NCBI GenBank assembly: GCA_002371115.1
Contig: DFFY01000097.1
Span: forward strand, 60,546 to 90,079
From: Bacteroidales bacterium UBA3764
Lineage (GTDB): Bacteria; Bacteroidota; Bacteroidia; Bacteroidales; UBA932
Length of the DNA: 29,534 nucleotides
Direction of reading: 5' to 3'
The position numbers were made by a program, and so were the translations under genes. Under the pieces are notes generated by a model that had not been told where the DNA came from, ran no database searches, and saw only the letters and a list, made by a program, of their open reading frames with translations. This document shows, one piece after another, positions 7,402 to 14,131 of this stretch (its first letter is position 1; every line of letters starts with the position of its first letter).

Positions 7402-7689
7402 ATGAATCTTAGAGACATCAAAAAAGACATTCAGTATGTGATTGGCGCTTTCATTGACGATTGCACCCTGTTCCTGAACATGAACCCCGGCAAGAACGCG
7501 GATGAAATCACAGGCCTCATTGACAAAGCCGTAGATCTGTACAATGACCTGCGTGACAAGGTGGTTAAGAGCGCCGGTGCAGAGAACCCCAAGCTTTGCT
7601 TCACCAGTATCCGCAAGGAACTGCTGGAAAAGACCGATGCACTGTACGATGAACTCAGCGAAAGCGTGAAGAAAGGCCTGGGCAAATAA
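7402..7689 (+). CDS. Small all-helical protein, conserved-hypothetical type
   Basis: This 95-residue cytoplasmic protein appears wholly alpha-helical and is rich in Lys, Asp and Leu: MNLRDIKKDIQYVIGAFIDD at the start, then a DEITGLIDKAVDLYNDLRDKV helix and a C-terminal helix ending SVKKGLGK. Short proteins of this kind are, from memory, widespread in Bacteroidales without known function. It has its own -7 box and a strong terminator 23 bases after the stop, so it is probably monocistronic. No functional call is justified. Confidence 0.75.
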   Translation: MNLRDIKKDIQYVIGAFIDDCTLFLNMNPGKNADEITGLIDKAVDLYNDLRDKVVKSAGAENPKLCFTSIRKELLEKTDALYDELSESVKKGLGK

Positions 7690-7712
7690 GCCTCGCATAC
7701 ATAGAATAAATG

Positions 7713-7733
7713 AGCCGCAGAGAAGCTGCGGCT
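7713..7733. terminator. Bidirectional intrinsic terminator between two convergent genes
   Basis: AGCCGCAG (7713-7720) and CTGCGGCT (7726-7733) form a perfect 8-bp stem with a 5-base loop. It is followed by TATTTTG on the plus strand. The last base of the right arm is the first base of the ispF stop codon on the minus strand, so the hairpin also ends ispF transcripts. Confidence 0.8.
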
Positions 7734-8212
7734 TATTTTGTTATGAGGAGGGCGGTAGCCCACACCTCGCAGCCCTCGCAGCGGCCCACGAAGCCCAGGC
7801 GCTCGGTGGTGGTGGCCTTGACGGACACCCGGTCCTCCGTTACGCCCAAAATGCCGGCCAGTGTGCGGCGCATATCGGCAATGTGCGGTGCCAGTTTGGG
7901 CTTTTGCAGGGCGATGGTGACATCCACATTCCCAACGGCATACCCCTTCTCGTGCACCAATGCCACCACACGGCTCAGCAGCAGTTTGCTGTCCACGCCT
8001 TTCCACTCGTCGGAGGTGTCCGGGAAAAGATGGCCGATGTCTCCCAGGGCCAGGCAGCCCAGCAGGGCGTCGCACAGTGCATGGATGGCTACATCGCCGT
8101 CCGAGTGGGCCACAAAGCCGTTTTCCGAGGGAATGCGCACCCCTCCCAGCCACATGGGCAGGCCCGGGGCCAGGGCGTGTACGTCGTATCCGTTGCCAAT
8201 TCTGATATCCAT
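7733..8212 (-). CDS. ispF: 2-C-methyl-D-erythritol 2,4-cyclodiphosphate synthase
   Basis: This 159-residue protein, normal for IspF, has the zinc-binding DVH near residues 10-12 (GYDVHAL), the substrate loop AHSDGDVAIHALCDALLG with its metal-binding His, and the C-terminal KATTTERLGF signature. It converts CDP-methylerythritol 2-phosphate to the cyclic diphosphate in the non-mevalonate isoprenoid pathway, so the organism uses the MEP route. I chose the ATG at 8210-8212 (MDIRIGNGYDVH); it lies 5 bases after a TATCTTTG box. An in-frame start at 8260 would be upstream of that promoter and within a terminator. Confidence 0.97.
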   Translation of the reverse strand: MDIRIGNGYDVHALAPGLPMWLGGVRIPSENGFVAHSDGDVAIHALCDALLGCLALGDIGHLFPDTSDEWKGVDSKLLLSRVVALVHEKGYAVGNVDVTIALQKPKLAPHIADMRRTLAGILGVTEDRVSVKATTTERLGFVGRCEGCEVWATALLITK

Positions 8213-8217
8213 GGGCG

Positions 8218-8225
8218 CAAAGATA
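8218..8225 (-). promoter_or_regulatory. Promoter -7 box (TATCTTTG) of ispF, leaderless layout
   Basis: The minus strand reads TATCTTTG, then five bases (CGCCC), then the ispF ATG. Its upstream side abuts the T-run of the terminator at 8232-8255, so the terminator of one gene and promoter of the next are packed within 40 bases. Confidence 0.65.
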
Positions 8226-8231
8226 CAAAAA

Positions 8232-8255
8232 ATCCCGGACTGTAAAGCCCGGGAT
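8232..8255 (-). terminator. Intrinsic terminator of the small lipoprotein gene
   Basis: On the minus strand ATCCCGG (8255-8249) pairs with CCGGGAT (8238-8232) around a 10-base loop. It is followed directly by a run of T residues (8231-8227). Confidence 0.75.
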
Positions 8256-8276
8256 GTCATTCACAGGAAGCGGAAA

Positions 8277-8540
8277 TTATTTCTGGATAGCGTCCTTCAC
8301 AGCGTCGGCGGCGTTGTCAACGGCATTCACGGCAGCGTCGGTAGCGGCGTCCTTGATTTCCTCGGCGGCGTTCTCCACGGCCTCCTTCACGGTCTTGGTG
8401 GAATCGCACTCGGCTTTGGTTTCTTCGCACTGCTCGGTGCTGGCTTCTTCACATTCTGCTTTCTTTGAGTTGTTGCATTCGCAACTTACAGCGGCGACCA
8501 TCATGGCCACGACGGCTGCAGACATAAATACTTTTTTCAT
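8277..8540 (-). CDS. Small Cys/Glu-rich lipoprotein with a C-terminal amphipathic helix
   Basis: This protein has 87 residues. A signal peptide ends in AAVSC, giving a probable lipid-modified C20. The mature part has Cys at 22, 30, 38 and 45, spaced 7-8 residues apart in an acidic context (KAEC, TEQCEE, KAECDS). A Val/Ala/Lys/Glu/Asp amphipathic helix of about 37 residues follows (VKEAVENAAEEIKDAATDAA and onwards), resembling LEA- or YtxH-like helices. Function is unknown; envelope stress protection or metal binding are possible but unsupported. It has its own promoter (8581-8611) and terminator (8232-8255), so it is monocistronic. Confidence 0.75.
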   Translation of the reverse strand: MKKVFMSAAVVAMMVAAVSCECNNSKKAECEEASTEQCEETKAECDSTKTVKEAVENAAEEIKDAATDAAVNAVDNAADAVKDAIQK

Positions 8541-8580
8541 AGCGCTAATAATTAATAACTAACCAACTAATTAGTGAGGG

Positions 8581-8611
8581 CAAAGTTACGGCTTAAATTT
8601 GAGAATGCAAA
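8581..8611 (-). promoter_or_regulatory. Full promoter (TTTG-N19-TAACTTTG) of the small lipoprotein gene
   Basis: On the minus strand the -33 TTTG (8611-8608) and -7 TAACTTTG (8588-8581) are separated by 19 bases, close to the Bacteroidota consensus. An AT-rich leader of roughly 35 bases follows, with repeated TTAGTT/TTAATT words, before the ATG at 8540. Confidence 0.7.
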
Positions 8612-8634
8612 AGTATTTTTTAAAAAATTAACAA

Positions 8635-9468
8635 TCAAAAGTTGAAAGTATAGCCAACCCCCAGGCTTACGCGGAACAAGTTGCTGTATGCGGCACTGAA
8701 CAGCCGCGTTCCTTTTTTGTTGGTATCAATCTCGTATTCAGACAGATAGTCCAGCAGGAGATAGGGATTGAGCGTATGGCGCTTCCCCAGGTTCAGCTCC
8801 ACGCCCAGTTCTCCGCGGTAGCGGTCATTGTACACGTGCGTGTAGCCCGCCGGCGTATAGTCATAATAGGTGGTGCCGTCCTTTTTGGTCTTTTGACTGC
8901 CGTCGGTGCTGCCCCAGGCGCCGTTCAACTGGGTACGAATCTCAAAGTTGGCGTACGGCTCCACCACTTTCCAGCCCTTGTACTTCACACCCAGGCGGCT
9001 GCGCAGGGCCACCTTGTTCCGGGGATCCTGGTAAATGTTCATGTCGGAATCGGCATTGTGGTCCATCTGCACACGTTCCCGCAGCGAGAATTGGACATCG
9101 CCCCAACGCACGATGCCGGTGACATCGGCAAAGAAACGGTGCTTGGGCGCCCAGAAGCCATAGTACTTGGCTGTGCTCTCGTCCGCCAGCTCAATCTCCT
9201 TCCCGTTTTTCCACGGGTTGATGAGCGTATAACCCACTCCCACTTTCAGGTATTTGATGGGCTTGTAGGAAAGGCCAACGGTGGTGCGCAGGCTGCCCAG
9301 GGCAGAGAAATTGTCATTGCTGCGAATCTCCTCCCCAACGGAAAGGTGGAGGCCCTTCACAATCTTGTAATCCGCCTCTACCGAAGCTCGTCCGGCGAAG
9401 CTGGCGCTCTGTGCATGGGCCATGATACCTGCCAGCAGCGCTAAAACGGATAATGCTAATTTTTTCAT
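8635..9468 (-). CDS. DUF2490-family outer-membrane beta-barrel protein
   Basis: This protein has 277 residues and a signal peptide ending at MAHAQ (cleavage near residue 20). The rest is a series of alternating amphipathic strands rich in Tyr, Arg and Gly, ending in VSLGVGYTFNF, with the terminal Phe expected of a BAM-inserted barrel. The FSLRERVQMDHN stretch and the closing LDYLSEYEI-type strands match DUF2490. The ATG overlaps the stop of the DUF4956 gene by one base, so it is the last gene of the VTC/DUF4956 operon. A pore or anchor role for the locus is inference only. Confidence 0.8.
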   Translation of the reverse strand: MKKLALSVLALLAGIMAHAQSASFAGRASVEADYKIVKGLHLSVGEEIRSNDNFSALGSLRTTVGLSYKPIKYLKVGVGYTLINPWKNGKEIELADESTAKYYGFWAPKHRFFADVTGIVRWGDVQFSLRERVQMDHNADSDMNIYQDPRNKVALRSRLGVKYKGWKVVEPYANFEIRTQLNGAWGSTDGSQKTKKDGTTYYDYTPAGYTHVYNDRYRGELGVELNLGKRHTLNPYLLLDYLSEYEIDTNKKGTRLFSAAYSNLFRVSLGVGYTFNF

Positions 9469-10259
9469 CAGGCTACATAATCTTTTGCCCGGGTAACCAT
9501 GTTCACGGAATTGGCTTCCCCCTTGGGCAGGTTATAATACACTTTGATAAAGGCGGAATCCTTCAGAAAATCCACATGGCCAATCTCCACGTTCTCCACC
9601 TTCACGCCCAGGCGTTTTTCCAGGTCGGCAATGAGTTCCGCGCGTTTTTCCGGGACGATGAGCTCAATGCGGTCGTACAGCACCAGCTTGGTGGTGGTAT
9701 GCTTGACCAGGCTCTCGCTTTCCAGCACCCATACCAGCAGGATGATGAGCGCATTTACCAGCGCCATCACAGCCACGCTGCCCCAGCTGATGACATAGTG
9801 CGGTGCGGCGGCCACATCCACCAACTGATACACTGGTGCCAGGCCGTTGGCGGCGGCCAGGGCGATAATCACAAAGAGGTAGGTCATCTCGCGGATGGGT
9901 ACCGTCTCCGTGCGGTAACGGATAACGCCAAAGATGGCAAACAGGCCCAGGGTGAGCCCCACGCCCACTTCCACATTGCCCATGATATAGAGCAGGATGA
10001 GCATGGCCGATGAGAAAACCATGAAGGTGAAGTAGTAGTCCCGGCGCTTGCTCTTCTTGTAATAGAAGCAGTGCACCAGGATCCAGCACACAAGGAGGTT
10101 CAGGGCAAAACGGATGCCCAGCTCAGCCACCTTCTGGCCCACCGTCATCATGGCGTCGGTGATGGTCTGCACGTCCACGAGCAGGTCGTCGTTCACGTCC
10201 ACGTCGCCAAAGGCTGCCGGGTCGTCCTGGACAAAGCGGAATAATTTGTCGATAATCAT
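9468..10259 (-). CDS. DUF4956-family polytopic membrane protein
   Basis: This 263-residue protein has a central membrane domain of about four helices. The recognisable DUF4956 core is GVGLTLGLFAIFGVIRYRTE followed by the PIREMTYLFVIIALAA segment. The last 80 residues form a soluble ferredoxin-like tail (VLYDRIELIVPEKRAELIADL and VENVEIGHVDFLKDSAFIKV). DUF4956 proteins are repeatedly found next to VTC-type polyphosphate polymerases, and the gene here overlaps that gene by four bases (ATGA). A role in polymer translocation or as a membrane partner of the polymerase is a reasonable inference, not shown by the sequence. Confidence 0.88.
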   Translation of the reverse strand: MIIDKLFRFVQDDPAAFGDVDVNDDLLVDVQTITDAMMTVGQKVAELGIRFALNLLVCWILVHCFYYKKSKRRDYYFTFMVFSSAMLILLYIMGNVEVGVGLTLGLFAIFGVIRYRTETVPIREMTYLFVIIALAAANGLAPVYQLVDVAAAPHYVISWGSVAVMALVNALIILLVWVLESESLVKHTTTKLVLYDRIELIVPEKRAELIADLEKRLGVKVENVEIGHVDFLKDSAFIKVYYNLPKGEANSVNMVTRAKDYVA

Positions 10260-11053
10260 ATTGTAACTAATTTATTTCCAATGGTTTTTTCTATGAGTCG
10301 TACCTTGGGCTTAAACCGGCCGCTCTTGGCCCCGGGGTCCGTCAGGGTGAGTGCAATGCAGTATTTGCTTATGCGGACCGGCTTTACGCGGAGGTCCAGC
10401 AGAATTCTTTTCATCTGGCTGGCGGCGCGGCCGTCCTGTTTGAGCTCAATAATCACTGCGTTTTGCAGGGAAGTCTGCTTCCCGGTGCGGAAGTTCTTGA
10501 AACTGAGTAACGTGTCGATGGTGAGCCGTTCCGTCAGGGCCGGATTCACCAGCGTAATGCGCTGGAACAGCGTTTCCAGCACAGGGGAGAGCTCCGGCGC
10601 GGTGAACCAGGAATGCTCTGCCAGGTAGGTGCAGGCGGTGGCATCTGTCCTAAAATCCATGAGTTCCGCCGTGGGAATGCCCATACGCTTTTTCTTGGTG
10701 CGGCCCTTGTTGTTCTTCCGCTTGATTTCCAGGTAGGTGTCGCCGGAATTCACGTAGCTGCGGGTACGCACTTTCTGCCGCACCAGCCGCCGGTTGTGGT
10801 GGTCGTAGAACATCCTGAGCCCGGCCGTATCGTAATACACGGAGTCGTAGGGGCTTATCCGCATGTGCTCGGTCACCAGCACCCGGTAGCCGGCCTGGGC
10901 GGCTCTGTCCAGGATCCGGAGCAGCGTAGCCTCGTCCGTCAGGTACTTGGAGTCTATCCGGTTCATCAGTTTGATGCCGTCCATTTCCTTCAGCGTGATG
11001 GGAGAGAGCGCCTCCAGCGGTTCCGCAAAGGATATGTGCTTACTCTCCGGCAT
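10256..11053 (-). CDS. VTC-domain polyphosphate polymerase
   Basis: This 265-residue cytoplasmic protein has the catalytic features of the VTC tunnel domain: NRIDSKYLTD near 31-40, SPYDSVYYDT near 67-76, the basic RQKVRTRSY at 92-100, YLEIKRK at 107-113, and a late acidic-basic strand IELKQDGR. In yeast Vtc4 this domain makes inorganic polyphosphate from ATP. The start is the ATG at 11051-11053; an in-frame TTG at 11062 would add only three residues. It overlaps the upstream secreted-protein gene by 14 bases and the downstream DUF4956 gene by four, so production of all three is likely coupled. Confidence 0.88.
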   Translation of the reverse strand: MPESKHISFAEPLEALSPITLKEMDGIKLMNRIDSKYLTDEATLLRILDRAAQAGYRVLVTEHMRISPYDSVYYDTAGLRMFYDHHNRRLVRQKVRTRSYVNSGDTYLEIKRKNNKGRTKKKRMGIPTAELMDFRTDATACTYLAEHSWFTAPELSPVLETLFQRITLVNPALTERLTIDTLLSFKNFRTGKQTSLQNAVIIELKQDGRAASQMKRILLDLRVKPVRISKYCIALTLTDPGAKSGRFKPKVRLIEKTIGNKLVTI

Positions 11054-11453
11054 CCTGTGCAAGATATTCGTAGTGCTTGATGCTCAGGAGTTTTCCCTTG
11101 GCGTTGTAGGTGTACTGCACCTTCTTTTTCCCGAACTGGTTCCACTCGAAGGTTTTGTACGTCTGCAGCCGGTTGTGGTTGTCATACACCAGCTCGCGGG
11201 ACACCTTGCCGTCCGGCCCGTACTCAAAGCGCTTACGCCACTTCTGGCCGTCGCTGCCGTACTCGGTCTCTTCCATTTTCTTGCCTTCCGGGGAGAAAGT
11301 AGTAACGTGGTCCAGGACTTTGTTGCCGCCTTTGGGGTCGGTGTTCCATTCCTTGATCACCAGGTTTTTCTTGTTCAATTTCTGCGGCTCCTGGGCCCCT
11401 GCCGCCGGAAGGAGCAGCAGGGCCCATGCCGCTATGAGTATCAGTCGTTTCAT
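11040..11453 (-). CDS. Small secreted protein with YD/MORN-like repeats
   Basis: This 137-residue protein has a signal peptide from MKRLILIAAWALLLLPAAGAQ. The mature part has short repeating strands with an (E/R)-x-x-Y-G/N-x-x-G-K pattern: TFSPEGKKMEE, EYGSDGQKWRKRF, EYGPDGKVSREL, TYNAKGKLLSI. These resemble the YD or MORN-type repeats in many Bacteroidota secreted proteins and YwqK-like antitoxins. I chose the ATG at 11451-11453, because it starts the signal peptide and lies just after a TACATTTG box. An upstream start at 11489 would overlap the preceding gene. It is the first gene of the operon with the VTC polymerase. Its role is unknown. Confidence 0.75.
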   Translation of the reverse strand: MKRLILIAAWALLLLPAAGAQEPQKLNKKNLVIKEWNTDPKGGNKVLDHVTTFSPEGKKMEETEYGSDGQKWRKRFEYGPDGKVSRELVYDNHNRLQTYKTFEWNQFGKKKVQYTYNAKGKLLSIKHYEYLAQDAGE

Positions 11454-11462
11454 ATCAAGATA

Positions 11463-11470
11463 CAAATGTA
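11463..11470 (-). promoter_or_regulatory. Promoter -7 box (TACATTTG) for the secreted protein/VTC/DUF4956/DUF2490 operon
   Basis: The minus strand reads TACATTTG, a TAnnTTTG match 9 bases before the ATG at 11453 and 12 bases after the stop of the Cthe_2159-like gene. It would allow the four-gene unit to be expressed separately from the upstream surface lipoprotein. Confidence 0.5.
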
Positions 11471-11482
11471 GTATTTTTTTCA

Positions 11483-13225
11483 TTACCAACCATGTCCGCC
11501 TCCGGGACGTCCGCCTCCGGGACCGCCCCCCTGATTACCACCGCCACTATAACTGCTCAGGCTCACGGACGTGCCGCCGGAGATGCCGGAAGTGGCCCAG
11601 ACGCCGTTGCAATAAGTGGAACTGCCCACGCTCACGCCCTTGTAGCCGCTGCTCAGTGACGGGGCGCTCACGGCAAAGCTGGATGCGCCGGACGGCGCCT
11701 TGAAGGCCGCAATGAACGAACTGCCGTTCCACAGGGCGTTCCAGGCATTGGCCGTGCCGCTCATGCTGTACACGGTCTGCGAGGCAGAATATCCGCTTTC
11801 CAGGCCACCGTAGGCCACCACTGTTGCGCCGCTGTAGATGTACAGCTTGTACCCGCCTTCGGTGTTGGCGTCCAGCGCCACCTCCGGGCTGCCCTTGGTG
11901 GTGACGGCAAACACATACCCGCCGGAAATCTTCATGTCGCAGTTGGTGTCTATAGCGTCGTTGGCCGTGGAATGGCCGTACACATAGCCGCCGCTGATGT
12001 TCATCTCGCCCTGGCTGTTGATGGCATCGTCTCCGGTGGAATAGGCGTAAACGCTGGCATTGGTGATGGTGAGCTTGCCTTTGGTCTCGATGCCTTCATG
12101 ATTGGAGGAACTGGCGCTGATGCTGCCGCCGCTCACGTAGATGTCGCCGTCGAACTTGATTCCTTTGGCGCTCTTGCTGTTGCCGGAACTGCTTCCGCTG
12201 CCGGGGCGCATGCCGCCGGAGCTACTGGAACCATAATTGGTGCCGGTTGTCTTTACGCTCACGGAGCCTCCCTGGAAGTAGGCCGGACCGTCGCCGCTGA
12301 TGCCTTTTCCGCCGATGCCGGAGTTGGTAACGGAGAGCGTGCCGGCGTTCATGATGAACAGCTGGTCCGCCTTGACGCCGGCGGAGGATTTGTATTCTGC
12401 GTCTTCGCTGTCATAGGCGGTGCTTCCGCTTACTTTTATGGTAGTGGCACCGCCGTTGAACAACACCAGGCTGTCGGAGGCAACGCCTTTTTTCATGGCT
12501 GCACTGGCCGTGGCTTCCAGGACGCCGTCCGACACAATCACGGCATCCTTACCCCGCACGGCGTGACCGGCGGTGGAGGTGACCTTTACGGTAGGGGATG
12601 CCATAAAGTGGAGGTAGTCGTCGGAGACAATACCGCTTTTGCCCTTGGCGCTCACGGTGAGGCTGCCGTCTCCACTGAAGATAAGCTGCCCTTCAGAAAA
12701 GAAAGCGGCCTTCTCGTCCTCGTCCGAGGGCGTAGCGGTATAGGAACTGCCGTCGGCCAGGGTGTTGGTGCCGCCAACCACCACAAAGCAGCGCTTTTTC
12801 CCCTGGTTGTTGATGGCTGCACCGTTGGGATTGGTAAGGGACAGGTTGTTGAGAACAATAGCCTGCTTGTTGTTGGAATACACTTTGAAATAACCGTCGG
12901 TGGCGCTGCCGGAAAGTTCGTAGCGCACTTTTTCGGAGGTGGTGGTGTTGTCTGCGGTGACCTTGTTGCCGCTCACGGACACAATGCCGTGGGCGTCGCC
13001 GGAAACGCTGGCCGTTCCGCCCGCGTTAAAAGTAATGGTAATGGTGCGGTCGAAATTGGTGTTGGCAATGAAGTCTTCCTGGTCTTCCGTCACGTCCAGG
13101 GTACTCACGCCGCTGACTCCGGAACTGGAGCCGGAGCCATAGTCTGCACTGTTGTTCACGCTCTCTTTCGAGCAGCCCGTTCCTGCCGCCAGCAGGATAG
13201 CGAGCCCAATCATAGCCTTCTTCAT
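11483..13225 (-). CDS. Cthe_2159-type carbohydrate-binding surface lipoprotein
   Basis: This 580-residue protein begins with a lipoprotein signal ending AAGTGC (C18) and a Ser/Gly spacer. A long beta-helix-like domain follows with repeated short strands, each ending in Gly/Ser/Asn turns: SGNKVTADN, NNLSLTNPNGAAINNQGK, GIKFDGDIYVSGGSISASSS, NISGGYVYGHSTANDAIDTN, KISGGYVFAVTTKG. This layout matches the Cthe_2159 carbohydrate-binding family, originally described as a polygalacturonic-acid-binding fold. The C-terminus is a Gly-rich tail (NQGGGPGGGRPGGGHGW). It lies downstream of a LytTR regulator, with a candidate LytTR operator between them, and upstream of the VTC operon. The ligand is not predictable. 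Confidence 0.82.
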   Translation of the reverse strand: MKKAMIGLAILLAAGTGCSKESVNNSADYGSGSSSGVSGVSTLDVTEDQEDFIANTNFDRTITITFNAGGTASVSGDAHGIVSVSGNKVTADNTTTSEKVRYELSGSATDGYFKVYSNNKQAIVLNNLSLTNPNGAAINNQGKKRCFVVVGGTNTLADGSSYTATPSDEDEKAAFFSEGQLIFSGDGSLTVSAKGKSGIVSDDYLHFMASPTVKVTSTAGHAVRGKDAVIVSDGVLEATASAAMKKGVASDSLVLFNGGATTIKVSGSTAYDSEDAEYKSSAGVKADQLFIMNAGTLSVTNSGIGGKGISGDGPAYFQGGSVSVKTTGTNYGSSSSGGMRPGSGSSSGNSKSAKGIKFDGDIYVSGGSISASSSNHEGIETKGKLTITNASVYAYSTGDDAINSQGEMNISGGYVYGHSTANDAIDTNCDMKISGGYVFAVTTKGSPEVALDANTEGGYKLYIYSGATVVAYGGLESGYSASQTVYSMSGTANAWNALWNGSSFIAAFKAPSGASSFAVSAPSLSSGYKGVSVGSSTYCNGVWATSGISGGTSVSLSSYSGGGNQGGGPGGGRPGGGHGW

Positions 13226-13248
13226 AGTACACGTCGTTTATGGTTGCA

Positions 13249-13278
13249 CAAAGCAAATTTCGCCACAATATTGGCAAA
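13249..13278 (-). promoter_or_regulatory. Candidate promoter of the Cthe_2159-type lipoprotein gene
   Basis: On the minus strand TTTG (13278-13275), 18 bases and TTGCTTTG (13256-13249) resemble the Bacteroidota promoter, with a mismatch in the TA of the -7 box and a slightly short spacer. Such an imperfect promoter would fit one needing an activator. Confidence 0.4.
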
Positions 13279-13300
13279 ATTGCTGCCACAAACGGACAGT

Positions 13301-13331
13301 TTCAGCGAACGGGCGGTTTTTTTCAGCGAAC
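13301..13331 (-). promoter_or_regulatory. Candidate LytTR operator: direct repeats spaced 21 bp
   Basis: The 10-bp word GTTCGCTGAA occurs twice on the minus strand, at 13331-13322 and 13310-13301. The centre-to-centre distance is exactly 21 bp, two helical turns. LytTR domains bind pairs of roughly 9-bp direct repeats with a 12-13 bp gap, and this fits. The repeats lie about 60-90 bp upstream of the expected start of the lipoprotein transcript, a usual position for an activator, and directly after the LytTR gene. Confidence 0.6.
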
Positions 13332-13334
13332 AGG

Positions 13335-14018
13335 CTACTTTTCGGCCAGGAATTTACGGAAAGCGGGCCGATAACTGTCGCCGACGGGCAAGGTGGTGAC
13401 GGGCGCCTCCAGCACGACGGAAGAGGCATTGGCCTGGCGGATGCGGTTCAGGGCGATGATGTAGGAACGGTGGATGCGCATGAACTTGTCAGCAGGAAGT
13501 TCCTCTACCAGCCGCTTGAGGCTGTAAAGTACCACCAGCGGATCCGCCTGGCTGTCCAGGTAGATTTTCACGTATTCGCTCATGCTCTCGATATAGCGGA
13601 TATCGTCCAGTTGGATGGTCACCGTTTTGTAGTCGGACTTGAAGCTGATGCTGGTGGGGGCCTCTGTCTGTACTTGTACAGGGGTATCCGACTCCGGTGG
13701 TAAAGACGGAGCAAGCGCCGGCTTGTTTTTCCGGAGCAGATAGGTGGCTGCGACCAGACAAAGGGTCATTAACATGGCCAGGATACTTCCCACCACCATT
13801 TTCCATTCCGGTTTGAGGGGAGGCCGATGGTCCGCGGGCTCGTCGAAAAACGGCTCTGGCGGCGGTCCGCCAGGGAAGTCCTGGAACATTTCCGGCCCTT
13901 CCGGCGGCGGCCCCGGAGGCCCCATGGGCGGGCGGTCCAAAAACAACCATACGGCCACTGCCAGCAGCGCCAGCGCAACCGCAAGAAGGGAAAAAGCTAT
14001 CTGTTTCCGTTTAGACAC
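13335..14018 (-). CDS. Membrane-anchored LytTR-domain transcription regulator
   Basis: This protein has 227 residues. A first transmembrane helix (about 8-27) is followed by a 46-residue exported loop that is very rich in Pro, Gly, Phe, Glu and Asp (GPPGPPPEGPEMFQDFPGG within it). A second helix spans about 74-95. A cytoplasmic linker leads to a LytTR DNA-binding domain (about 124-227) with DIRYIESMSEYVKIYL, FMRIHRSYIIALNRI and LPVGDSYRPAF. There is no receiver domain, so it is a one-component membrane regulator rather than a phosphorylated response regulator. The start codon is GTG (14016-14018), 5 bases after a TATCTTTG box. The neighbouring lipoprotein and VTC operon are the likely targets. 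Confidence 0.88.
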   Translation of the reverse strand: MSKRKQIAFSLLAVALALLAVAVWLFLDRPPMGPPGPPPEGPEMFQDFPGGPPPEPFFDEPADHRPPLKPEWKMVVGSILAMLMTLCLVAATYLLRKNKPALAPSLPPESDTPVQVQTEAPTSISFKSDYKTVTIQLDDIRYIESMSEYVKIYLDSQADPLVVLYSLKRLVEELPADKFMRIHRSYIIALNRIRQANASSVVLEAPVTTLPVGDSYRPAFRKFLAEK

Positions 14019-14023
14019 GATTG

Positions 14024-14031
14024 CAAAGATA
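14024..14031 (-). promoter_or_regulatory. Promoter -7 box of the LytTR regulator gene
   Basis: The minus strand reads TATCTTTG, 5 bases before the GTG start. The layout is the same as at ispF and the HAD gene, and would give an essentially leaderless message. Confidence 0.55.
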
Positions 14032-14077
14032 AGAAAAAAATGCGGTACTCCACGTGTGGGAGGCGCCTGTAAAAATA

Positions 14078-14110
14078 GACGTTCCCCAGATGATTGCCCT
14101 GGAGAACGTC
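14078..14110 (-). terminator. Intrinsic terminator of galE and its operon
   Basis: On the minus strand GACGTTCTCCAG (14110-14099) pairs with CTGGGGAACGTC (14089-14078) over 12 bp with a single G-T wobble and a 9-base loop. TATTTTT follows directly. Confidence 0.85.
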
Positions 14111-14131
14111 CAAATTACCGTTTTCTAAAAC

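Noticed and set aside
7733..8260. Upstream start at 8260 for ispF
   Set aside because: It would lie upstream of the TATCTTTG box and within the preceding terminator. IspF proteins begin at MDIRIGNGYDVH.
11040..11489. Upstream start at 11489 for the YD-like secreted protein
   Set aside because: It would overlap the preceding gene and place 12 residues before a clear signal peptide. The ATG at 11453 is 9 bases after a TACATTTG box.
11972..13399. A 475-residue plus-strand open frame antisense to the Cthe_2159-type lipoprotein
   Set aside because: It is an Ala/Gly/Val-rich shadow of the repetitive Gly/Ser/Thr coding strand, with no start context or recognisable domain.
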